Below are positions 1-5,158 of a DNA stretch of 5,529 bases, piece by piece. The notes under the pieces are model-generated. The model worked only from the letters and a program-made list of their open reading frames with translations, ran no database searches and was not told the DNA's origin. This DNA comes from Anaerolineales bacterium UBA2200 (GTDB taxonomy: Bacteria > Chloroflexota > Anaerolineae > UBA2200): assembly GCA_002327925.1 (NCBI GenBank), contig DCVA01000001.1:1-5529 (forward strand), written 5' to 3'. A program made the translations under genes and the position numbers. The first letter of the stretch is position 1. The number at the start of each line of letters is the position of its first letter.

Positions 1-31
1 AACGATGTGTTGGCGCAAGAACAGATGCCGC

Positions 32-60
32 TTGACAATCGGCAACGCCTGTGGTAAGCT
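32..60 (+). promoter_or_regulatory. Possible sigma70-type promoter
   Basis: A perfect -35 hexamer TTGACA (32-37) is followed after 17 bases by TAAGCT (55-60), which keeps only the T1, A2 and T6 positions of the TATAAT consensus. Transcription would start near 67 and leave a leader of about 380 bases before the iron-sulfur lipoprotein gene. The weak -10 box and the distance make this tentative. No better promoter is visible between 307 and 449. Confidence 0.3.
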
Positions 61-155
61 GATTCGCGAGTCGGCAGGTCTGGATATTCGAACCTGATGC
101 GACGGCCCTATCGGCGTAGCCGGTTCGGCTTCTGTACCTTGCACAACACGTCGCG

Positions 156-174
156 CTGTGAGTTCATTTCACAG
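156..174. promoter_or_regulatory. Inverted repeat CTGTGA-N7-TCACAG, possible operator
   Basis: Perfect 6-base arms CTGTGA (156-161) and TCACAG (169-174) are separated by seven bases. The arms match the TGTGA/TCACA half-sites of CRP/FNR-family regulators, but the canonical spacing is six bases, so the fit is imperfect. It could equally be a small RNA hairpin in a long leader. A related dyad, CTGTG-T-CACAG, lies at 3645-3655 ahead of the ThiF-like gene. Confidence 0.2.
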
Positions 175-252
175 CCTCCGATGTCTCACGTCCCTCGGGG
201 AGGTCAGACACGATAGGGTGTGGGGAGCAATCCCTGCGCCTGCCGCGCTAGC

Positions 253-306
253 AAAGGAGGCATCTCCGGCGGTCTACGGACCTATGGTTGATGGCTTCTT
301 TTTTTT
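253..306 (+). terminator. Possible intrinsic terminator or attenuator hairpin
   Basis: AAAGGAGGCATC (253-264) can pair with GATG-G-CTTCTTTT (290-302) in a 12-pair helix with one bulged G (294) and two G-U pairs. The apical part contains a small GGTC-TACG-GACC hairpin (271-282). The 3' arm runs into eight consecutive T (299-306). Either it ends transcription from an upstream gene or, if the promoter at 32-60 is real, it is an attenuator in the leader of the lipoprotein-AOR unit. The 5' arm also holds a Shine-Dalgarno-like AAAGGAGG with no start codon at normal distance. The pairing was worked out by hand, with no energy calculation. Confidence 0.3.
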
Positions 307-436
307 CGCCGCCGCCGTGAATGCGCACAACAAGCTGATCGAAGGGAGGTGGTAGGCAGCAAGAGAGGTCTCAGCGGTTTCAGTTTGTCTCACTTTTCTG
401 ATTTCGAACCCAATCGAGACGGAAGAGGATTCCAAG

Positions 437-441
437 AGGAG
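437..441 (+). promoter_or_regulatory. Ribosome binding site of the iron-sulfur lipoprotein gene
   Basis: AGGAG sits eight bases before ATG 450 in a purine-rich stretch. It fixes the start that includes the complete Tat signal. The internal ATG at 741, which would give a signal-less ferredoxin, has no such site. Confidence 0.75.
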
Positions 442-449
442 AAGAGAGG

Positions 450-1325
450 ATGACTGACAGAATTACCGAGAAGCTTCAGCGCATGCAGGAGCAGCTCGCC
501 GCGGGCGCGATCTCGCGACGCGATTTCCTGCGCTACACCACGATGATGGGTGTGACAGTTGGAGCCGCGGAGGCGTTGGCCGCCTGCGCTCCCAAGCCCA
601 CACCGACCGCCGTGCCTCCGACCAAGGTGCCGCCAACGGCAGTTCCGCCGACGGCAGTCCCACCGACGGCAGTCGCACCGACAGCGGTGGCGCCGACGGC
701 GCCTGCTCCAGCGGCTGAGAAGCAGCCAGCGGCGGGCCGCATGATCCGCTACAACCCGCAGTTGTGCACGGGCTGCTTGGTCTGCGCGTTCGCCTGCGCC
801 GACAAGTGGATGACCAAGTATTTCCCCGAAGAGGCAGCAGACACAATCAACCTGGAGTTCTCGCGTATCCGCCCGATGCGCTTCCAGTGGGTTGATGTTC
901 TCAATCAGTGCCAGGACTGCCGTTTGATCAAGTGGGCTGAGGGCTCGACCGCTGCCCCCTGCGAGCAGGTTTGCCCGCAGGCAGCCATTCACACGGTTCC
1001 GGAGGGCCAGGGCGAGGCGAGCTACACCGGCTACGGCTACCTGACCGTAGACCGCGAACTGTGCACCGGTCTCGACCTGTGCGGGCGTTGTTTGGAGGTC
1101 TGCGAGGATCAATTCGGAAGTGGTATCTCGTTCGACCCGATTCAGAAGAAGGCCCAGATCTGCTCGCGCTGCGGCGGTCTGCCTGCGTGCGTGGATGCGT
1201 GCCCCGAGCCGGGCGCGCTGGCGTTCTTCCCGCAGCAAAGCAACGGCCGCTACTGGGCGAACACGCCATCAGCGATGGCGGAGTTGCTGTTTATGAAGAT
1301 CTACCAGCAGAGGAGGACGGTGTGA
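450..1325 (+). CDS. Tat-exported lipoprotein with four [4Fe-4S] clusters; likely AOR electron-transfer subunit
   Basis: This 291-residue protein probably relays electrons to or from the AOR-family subunit encoded next. Residues 22-28 are SRRDFLR, a full twin-arginine motif (R23, R24). A hydrophobic stretch follows, ending in the lipobox LAAC with C46 as the predicted lipidated residue. Residues 55-84 are six five-residue V-P/A-P-T-A/K repeats forming a flexible linker. The rest is a polyferredoxin domain: C106/C109/C112/C116, C154/C157/C171/C175-P, C205/C211/C214/C218 and C238/C241/C247/C251-P. Apart from C46, the protein has exactly these sixteen cysteines, enough for four cubane clusters, as in DmsB/HycB-like subunits and the small subunit of multi-subunit AORs. 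Its stop codon overlaps the AOR start by one base (TGATG), indicating coupled translation. The n-region of the signal is unusually long, about 21 residues. The iron-sulfur lipoprotein assignment is firm; AOR partnership and outer-face location are inferred. Confidence 0.9.
   Translation: MTDRITEKLQRMQEQLAAGAISRRDFLRYTTMMGVTVGAAEALAACAPKPTPTAVPPTKVPPTAVPPTAVPPTAVAPTAVAPTAPAPAAEKQPAAGRMIRYNPQLCTGCLVCAFACADKWMTKYFPEEAADTINLEFSRIRPMRFQWVDVLNQCQDCRLIKWAEGSTAAPCEQVCPQAAIHTVPEGQGEASYTGYGYLTVDRELCTGLDLCGRCLEVCEDQFGSGISFDPIQKKAQICSRCGGLPACVDACPEPGALAFFPQQSNGRYWANTPSAMAELLFMKIYQQRRTV
612..701 (+). repeat. Six 15-base tandem repeats encoding the Pro/Thr linker
   Basis: Six in-frame 15-base units encode VPPTK, three VPPTA and two VAPTA (residues 55-84). 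The units differ mainly at third positions, so the repeat is old enough to have drifted but has kept its phase. It forms the spacer between the lipid anchor and the iron-sulfur domain. Repeats like this can change copy number by slippage without breaking the frame. Confidence 0.85.
1311..1316 (+). promoter_or_regulatory. Ribosome binding site of the AOR gene
   Basis: AGGAGG lies within the 3' end of the lipoprotein gene, eight bases before ATG 1325 and five before an in-frame GTG at 1322. The ATG is preferred because the spacing is typical and because the next residues (MAELKGYWNKILRVDL) match the usual AOR N-terminus. The frame stays open upstream to about 971, but that part is antiphase reading of the lipoprotein gene. 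Confidence 0.8.
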
Positions 1326-3358
1326 TGGCCGAGTTGAAAGGTTACTGGAACAAGATCCTGCGGGTTGACCTGTCCAAGGGGACCATCGATTCGGTGGTCA
1401 CCCCTGAGCCCGTCCTGCGCAAGTTCCTGGGCGGCTCGGCGCTGGGTGCCTACTATCTGATGAAGGAAGGCATCGCCGATCCCAAGATCAAGCCGTTCGA
1501 CCCAGAGAACCTGCTGCAGATCCTGTCGGGACCTATGAACGGCTACGGGCCTAACGCCCGGTCCACCGCTGTAACCAAGGGCCCCTACAACGCTTTCGCT
1601 GCATCCCTTAGTGGTGGTTACAATAGTGCGTTCCTCAAGTTCGCCGGCTGGGATGGTATCCAGGTCGTTGGTAAGGCCAGCAAGCCCGTCTATCTGGAGA
1701 TCATTGATGACAACGTCGCGATCAAGGACGCCAGCCATCTGTGGGGCAAGGGCGCGGAAGAGACAGAGATGGAGCTGATCCGCAGCACGCTCTCCCCGCT
1801 TGAGATGCGCGAGCCGCTCATCACAGATGCCGACATGACCCCCGAGTGGGCTGCGATCCACCCGGTCAAGGGCAAGGGCATCGGCGCCAAGCGTCTGGCT
1901 GCGGCCTGGGTGATTGGCCAGGCTGGTGAGAAGCAAGTCTGGAACTCTATCATCGGCACAGAAGGCGCTCGCGCCCATGGCCGCTGGGGGACCGGCGGCG
2001 TAATGGGCTCCAAGATGCTCAAGGGCATCGTCGTTCGCGGCACCAAGGGCCAGAAGCTCGCCGACAAGGCCACTTTCCAGCAGATCCTGCTGGAAATCCA
2101 GAATGCCATGAGGACCAACTATGGCAACCTGTCCTTCGGCACGGCCCGCATCGGCAACCGCGCCACCAACACCGAGGGCGCGTTCCCGATCCGCAACTGG
2201 CAGTGGGGCTCGTGGTCGGATCCGACCAACGTCAAGGCCCTCGATGGACCGTTCATGTCCGACGCTAGCTTTGTCAAGCAGATCGCCTGCCCCGGCTGCG
2301 TCATGCACTGCATGTACCTCAGCCAGGTCACGAGCAAAGACGAGCTGATGGACGGCACCATCACCGACATGCCCGACTGGGAAGCCATGGGCCAGGTCGG
2401 CGGTATGCTGGGCTACCTCGAGCAGGACGGCAAGACCCCGAGCGACGGCTTCACCGGCGACCACTGGGACCTGGCCGAGGCCCTTGCCAAGACTCAGTAC
2501 ACCACCTACATCTACGACAACTATGGTATGGACTATATCGAGGGTGGCTGTATGCTGGGTCTGATCATGGAACTTCGCCAGCGCAACCTGATCACGGTGG
2601 CCGACCTGGACGGCATCGACGTCAAGTGGGGCGATGTGCACTCTGTGGACGCGATCCTGAAGAAGGTTGTCGCCCGCGAAGGCATCGGCGACGTACTGGC
2701 CAACGGCACCTGGGAAACGGCCAAGTACTTTGCCAACAAGTATAACAAGCCTGAGATCATGAAGTACTCCCAGACCACCCACCGCTACGGCCAGCCGGCA
2801 CACGGCGTCCGCGGCATCGACAAGGATGCTCTGGAGTACATGACGGTCAACCGTGCGAACGCGCACACAGGCGGCGGCGGCGCAGGTTTCCTCAAGGGGG
2901 ACTATGCCGCAGCCGTTGCCGGCCAGAACTCCACGTGCGCCACTAACTCGCTCGTCTACTGCAGCTTTGCCGCCGGCCACTGGACCGGAAAGACGGCCAA
3001 GTTCGTCGCGGCCGCTACCGGCTGGACCGACTTTGCGGAAGAAGAGCTGCCTCTGGTGGGCGCTCGCGAGTATGCCATGAGCCGCGTTTTCGACCTGACC
3101 ACTCAGGAGCTCACCGATCCCAAGACGCAGTGGGATGGCCTGCTCACAGACAGATGGTTCGAGGATCCTCTGGTGAACGGACCCGACAAGGGTGGCCTGG
3201 CCTACGATGGCAACAAGGACAAGGTCATGAACGAAGCCCTGCCCGCTTACTGGAAGGCGCGCGGCTGGACTGAGGACAAGGGCGTGCCCACCGCAGAAAC
3301 GCTCAAGACGCTCGGCATTGACGACGTCACTGAGCAGTACGCGGCCAAATTGCGCTAG
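1325..3358 (+). CDS. aor: Aldehyde:ferredoxin oxidoreductase family tungsten-pterin catalytic subunit
   Basis: AOR-family enzymes oxidise aldehydes to carboxylates, or in relatives such as BamB carry out other low-potential reactions, using a bis-pyranopterin tungsten cofactor and a [4Fe-4S] cluster. This copy has 677 residues; classic AORs have about 605-620. Family landmarks appear in order. The N-terminal domain has LRVDLSKGTI (12-21), FLGGSALG (34-41), SGGYNSAFLKFAGWDGI (96-112) and GRWGTGGVMGSKMLKGIVVRG (219-239). Cluster ligands are C322/C325/C329 in ACPGCVMHC, with the fourth expected at C546. A DxxGxD pterin motif is DNYGMD (398-403). H493 in HGVRGID aligns by eye with the conserved active-site His, and E353 in PDWEAMG with the conserved Glu. 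The C-terminus (LTDRWFEDPL; YWKARGW; VPTAETLKTLGI) is typical. N541 stands where the family normally has Asp in the DSLxxC motif. There is no signal peptide or membrane segment, although the partner gene encodes a Tat lipoprotein. Family is certain; metal (W or Mo) and substrate are not. Confidence 0.95.
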   Translation: MAELKGYWNKILRVDLSKGTIDSVVTPEPVLRKFLGGSALGAYYLMKEGIADPKIKPFDPENLLQILSGPMNGYGPNARSTAVTKGPYNAFAASLSGGYNSAFLKFAGWDGIQVVGKASKPVYLEIIDDNVAIKDASHLWGKGAEETEMELIRSTLSPLEMREPLITDADMTPEWAAIHPVKGKGIGAKRLAAAWVIGQAGEKQVWNSIIGTEGARAHGRWGTGGVMGSKMLKGIVVRGTKGQKLADKATFQQILLEIQNAMRTNYGNLSFGTARIGNRATNTEGAFPIRNWQWGSWSDPTNVKALDGPFMSDASFVKQIACPGCVMHCMYLSQVTSKDELMDGTITDMPDWEAMGQVGGMLGYLEQDGKTPSDGFTGDHWDLAEALAKTQYTTYIYDNYGMDYIEGGCMLGLIMELRQRNLITVADLDGIDVKWGDVHSVDAILKKVVAREGIGDVLANGTWETAKYFANKYNKPEIMKYSQTTHRYGQPAHGVRGIDKDALEYMTVNRANAHTGGGGAGFLKGDYAAAVAGQNSTCATNSLVYCSFAAGHWTGKTAKFVAAATGWTDFAEEELPLVGAREYAMSRVFDLTTQELTDPKTQWDGLLTDRWFEDPLVNGPDKGGLAYDGNKDKVMNEALPAYWKARGWTEDKGVPTAETLKTLGIDDVTEQYAAKLR

Positions 3359-3377
3359 GCGCCATCGATGACCTTTT

Positions 3378-3403
3378 CGGAGAGGGCGTGAGCGCCCTCT
3401 CCG
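3378..3403 (+). terminator. Stable GC-rich hairpin without U-tract after the AOR gene
   Basis: CGGAGAGGGCG (3378-3388) and CGCCCTCTCCG (3393-3403) form an 11-pair perfect stem with a TGAG loop, 19 bases after the AOR stop codon. No T-run follows, so by itself it is more likely an mRNA 3'-end stabiliser or a pausing element acting with the terminator about 50 bases downstream. Confidence 0.5.
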
Positions 3404-3451
3404 GAGCCCGACGCTCTGGTTGGGTGTGGCACTGAGGCCCGAAGCAGCATC

Positions 3452-3496
3452 AAGGCCCCAACCTGGTATGTTGTAGCGGGTTGGGGCCTTCTTTGT
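3452..3496 (+). terminator. Intrinsic terminator of the lipoprotein-AOR unit
   Basis: AAGGCCCCAACC (3452-3463) pairs perfectly with GGTTGGGGCCTT (3479-3490) around a 15-base loop and is followed by CTTTGT. The 12-pair GC-rich stem running into a T-rich tail is a classic rho-independent terminator. It separates the AOR unit from the next one, which has its own promoter. Confidence 0.88.
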
Positions 3497-3545
3497 ACAT
3501 AATGATGGTCACGAGTCCTACGTAGCATCGGTTTTGGCTTCTGCT

Positions 3546-3574
3546 TTGACTCTCACAATGGGCCATGCTACAAT
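3546..3574 (+). promoter_or_regulatory. Strong sigma70-type promoter for the ThiF-like unit
   Basis: TTGACT (3546-3551) and TACAAT (3569-3574) each match the consensus at five of six bases and are separated by exactly 17 bases. The predicted transcription start is near 3581, giving a leader of about 86 bases before ATG 3667. It sits just downstream of the AOR terminator, as expected for an independent transcription unit. Confidence 0.75.
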
Positions 3575-3594
3575 AACGCGCAGAGGCATACAGG

Positions 3595-3621
3595 ATGAAG
3601 AGGATGTGGTATGGCGTGTAG
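3595..3621 (+). CDS. Possible 8-residue leader peptide MKRMWYGV
   Basis: A nine-codon frame (ATG 3595, TAG 3619-3621) lies in the leader between the predicted transcription start and the ThiF-like gene. AGAGG (3582-3586) is eight bases before its ATG, which is good spacing. The peptide contains adjacent Trp and Tyr codons. I see no clear alternative stem-loops after it that would make a classic attenuator, and a frame this short can arise by chance. Confidence 0.2.
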   Translation: MKRMWYGV

Positions 3622-3644
3622 CTCTAGCATCGTGCGTGCCACTG

Positions 3645-3655
3645 CTGTGTCACAG
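3645..3655. promoter_or_regulatory. Inverted repeat CTGTG-T-CACAG next to the ribosome binding site
   Basis: A perfect 11-base dyad with a single central base abuts the GAGGGG Shine-Dalgarno sequence of the ThiF-like gene. A one-base spacer cannot form an RNA hairpin with all five pairs, so if it is functional a DNA-binding protein is more likely. The arms resemble those at 156-174, but the spacing differs. Confidence 0.15.
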
Positions 3656-3666
3656 AGGGGAGCGAT

Positions 3667-4581
3667 ATGAGCGTTTGCTGGACCTATGACGACTTTTTCG
3701 CCCGCAATCTGGGTGTGTTTACTGCTGAGGAGCAAGAGAGGATCAAGAACGCGCGCATGGCCATCCTCGGCTGTGGCGGCATTGGCGGCGTGATCGCCGT
3801 GATCCTGGCGCGCAGCGGCTGCGAGCACTTTGTCCTCGTCGACCGCGATCGCTACGAACCCTCCAACATGAACCGCCAGGTCGCCTGCTTTTGCGACACC
3901 ATCGGTCGCAACAAGGCCGAGTGCGTCCGTGATGAGATTCTTCGCATCAACCCGCAGGCCCAGGTCGAGGTGCAAACTCGCGAGGTGACCGCGGAGGATG
4001 TCCCCCATGTGGCCGACATGGGCGACGTCATCTTTCCGGTCATGGACGAGTGGCCACTCAGCCTGACCATGCTGGAGGAGGCCCGGAAATCCAGACCGGT
4101 GGTCATGGCCTATCCCGTCGGGGCGCTGGGTCGCGTATCGGTCTTTACCGCCTCGAGTCCGACCGTTGCCGAGTGCCTGGTGATGCCCTACCGCTTTGGG
4201 CTGGAGAAGCTGCAGGACTATACACACCGTCCCGAAGCGCGGCGGTTACTGATGTACTATGAGACCGAAGGTGGATGGCGTAAGGACTGGTTTGAGCAGT
4301 GGACAGAGGGCAAGAAACCGCACGCGCAGATCGTTTCCATCGTCTGGATCACGGCTTGCCTGGCGGCCATGGAGGCGGTCAAGCTCGTCTCTGGCAAGTG
4401 GAAGCCGGTGGTGGCCCCCCGCTACTGGTCGGTTACCCCCGAGGGTGCAAGCGTGCGAAGGTTCGGCCTGGTACGCAAACTGGCTTCGCGGCTCTCGCGC
4501 CACGAGTGGCTGCTAAGTCGTCTGCCGACGCTTTCGAGGAACGAGACCCTAGTCCGCTGGTTCACGCGTCTGATCGACTGA
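3667..4581 (+). CDS. ThiF/MoeB/HesA-family adenylyltransferase (E1-like), zinc-motif-less
   Basis: These enzymes adenylate the C-terminal Gly-Gly of small ubiquitin-like sulfur carriers (MoaD, ThiS) or modify peptides with ATP. The 304-residue protein opens with RNLGVFTAEEQERIKNARMA, a typical entry into the Rossmann fold. Visible landmarks are the nucleotide loop GCGGIG (35-40), D59 and D61 in VDRDRYEPSNMNRQ with R70 as the usual ATP-binding Arg, K83 in IGRNKAE, and D127 where MoeB has its Mg-binding Asp. The two CxxC zinc-binding pairs of MoeB are missing. The C-terminal 40 residues (about 264-304) are rich in Arg and may form basic amphipathic helices. GAGGGG (3655-3660) precedes the ATG by six bases. 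Next to an AOR unit, a role in thiolation of the tungsten- or molybdenum-pterin precursor is plausible, but no MoaD-like partner is in the window. Peptide modification is the main alternative. Confidence 0.85.
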   Translation: MSVCWTYDDFFARNLGVFTAEEQERIKNARMAILGCGGIGGVIAVILARSGCEHFVLVDRDRYEPSNMNRQVACFCDTIGRNKAECVRDEILRINPQAQVEVQTREVTAEDVPHVADMGDVIFPVMDEWPLSLTMLEEARKSRPVVMAYPVGALGRVSVFTASSPTVAECLVMPYRFGLEKLQDYTHRPEARRLLMYYETEGGWRKDWFEQWTEGKKPHAQIVSIVWITACLAAMEAVKLVSGKWKPVVAPRYWSVTPEGASVRRFGLVRKLASRLSRHEWLLSRLPTLSRNETLVRWFTRLID

Positions 4582-4599
4582 CGGAGAAGGGAGTGTACG

Positions 4600-5106
4600 G
4601 TGAAGGGTAAGCTGGTCTTTCCCAACATTCTGGGCCTGGCGGCCGGGGTGGTTATGGCCGTCGCGGCTCGCACGCCATGGTGGATCATCACCAAGGAGGA
4701 CACCATGGAAGATAGCCTGGTGTACCCCAACATCGTTCGCGGCCCGATTACTGAGGCCATCGGCTATCGCAGCACCGAACAGATGAAGTACCTGACGGCT
4801 GCGCTGGTGGTGGGTATTGTCCTCTGCCTGCTGGGCAGTTTCCTTAGCCGCTGGAAGGGGCGCCTGGCTCTGCTGATCGCGGGGACGCTGGGCGGTCTGA
4901 TCATTTGGCGTTTTGTGGTCCGCATCGCCGACATGGCCAGCCGCTTCGACATGCCACTCAGCGGCCGGGGCGCGGTCTACTATTCCGGCTTTGAACAGAT
5001 GGGGGTCACAAACCGCTTTGGGCAGGGGCTCTACCTGATGGGTGCTGCGAGCGGCCTGGCCGTTTTCGCCGCCCTCCTGCACGGCTGGCTGCGCCGGCCG
5101 AAGTGA
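4600..5106 (+). CDS. Unrecognised four-helix integral membrane protein
   Basis: I do not recognise this 168-residue protein. It has four likely membrane helices at about 5-23, 64-83, 88-108 and 142-163. Positive charges (K2, K4; the SRWKGR loop at 82-88; the RRPK end) predict both termini in the cytoplasm. Two loops of about 40 and 33 residues would face outward, the first starting with TPWW. The only histidine is H161, so a diheme cytochrome b-type anchor is unlikely, and there is no Cys cluster motif. The start is GTG with GGGAG (4589-4593) six bases upstream, and the gene begins 18 bases after the ThiF-like stop, so co-transcription is likely. Lying between the adenylyltransferase and a second Tat lipoprotein, it could be a membrane anchor or quinone-facing subunit for an outer-face complex, which is inference only. 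Confidence 0.8.
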   Translation: MKGKLVFPNILGLAAGVVMAVAARTPWWIITKEDTMEDSLVYPNIVRGPITEAIGYRSTEQMKYLTAALVVGIVLCLLGSFLSRWKGRLALLIAGTLGGLIIWRFVVRIADMASRFDMPLSGRGAVYYSGFEQMGVTNRFGQGLYLMGAASGLAVFAALLHGWLRRPK

Positions 5107-5142
5107 CCGACCTGCGTCACTGCGAGCCGCTACTACTCTCTT

Positions 5143-5147
5143 GAGGT
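5143..5147 (+). promoter_or_regulatory. Ribosome binding site of the second Tat lipoprotein
   Basis: GAGGT lies eleven bases before ATG 5159, slightly long but acceptable. The 52-base gap after the membrane-protein gene shows no terminator or recognisable promoter, so read-through from the ThiF-like unit is expected. Confidence 0.5.
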
Positions 5148-5158
5148 AACAGGCAATC

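Larger units (their letters stand above)
1..449. other. Intergenic/leader region without a convincing gene
   Basis: No reading frame here is convincing. The frame beginning at base 1 is open for 18 codons and stops with TAA at 55-57 (peptide end ...MPLDNRQRLW), so the 3' end of an upstream gene is possible. Another edge-open frame runs to a TGA at 95-97, so neither can be preferred. The 65-codon GTG frame at 158-355 has low-complexity content (four Phe from a T-run, three Ala) and no ribosome binding site at its start. I found no tRNA fold. What can be described is regulatory in style: a TTGACA box near the left edge, small hairpins (AGCCG-GTT-CGGCT at 118-130; CCTC-GGG-GAGG at 193-203), an inverted repeat at 156-174, and a long bulged hairpin followed by eight T at 253-306. 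Confidence 0.6.

Noticed and set aside
80..130. TTCGAACC and hairpin pieces suggesting a tRNA
   Set aside because: No acceptor stem, anticodon arm or T-stem of correct lengths can be assembled around the TTCGAA sequence.
158..355. 65-codon GTG-started frame upstream of the lipoprotein gene
   Set aside because: There is no ribosome binding site at the GTG, the composition is low-complexity from the T8 and GCC runs, and the frame overlaps predicted leader structures. Only the internal ATG at 284 deserves mention, with the hairpin finding.
182..393. Direct repeat TGTCTCAC at 182-189 and 386-393
   Set aside because: An 8-base repeat in 450 bases is expected by chance, and nothing lies symmetrically around the copies.
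349..453. 34-codon GTG frame whose TGA overlaps the lipoprotein ATG (ATGA)
   Set aside because: The purine-rich GGGAGG directly abuts the GTG, leaving no proper spacing. The peptide resembles nothing and the frame has no ATG.
971..1324. Upstream extension of the AOR reading frame by 118 codons
   Set aside because: It overlaps the iron-sulfur domain of the preceding gene in another frame, has a Arg/Ser/Pro-rich antiphase composition, and the AOR N-terminus and its ribosome binding site fit ATG 1325.
1301..2980. 559-codon minus-strand frame opposite the AOR gene
   Set aside because: It is antiphase to a clearly recognisable AOR gene in GC-rich DNA. Its translation is Val/Ala/Gly/His-rich without family motifs.
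3518..3525. Palindrome CTACGTAG in the spacer before the ThiF promoter
   Set aside because: Eight bases with no extended arms and no second copy nearby; chance is sufficient.
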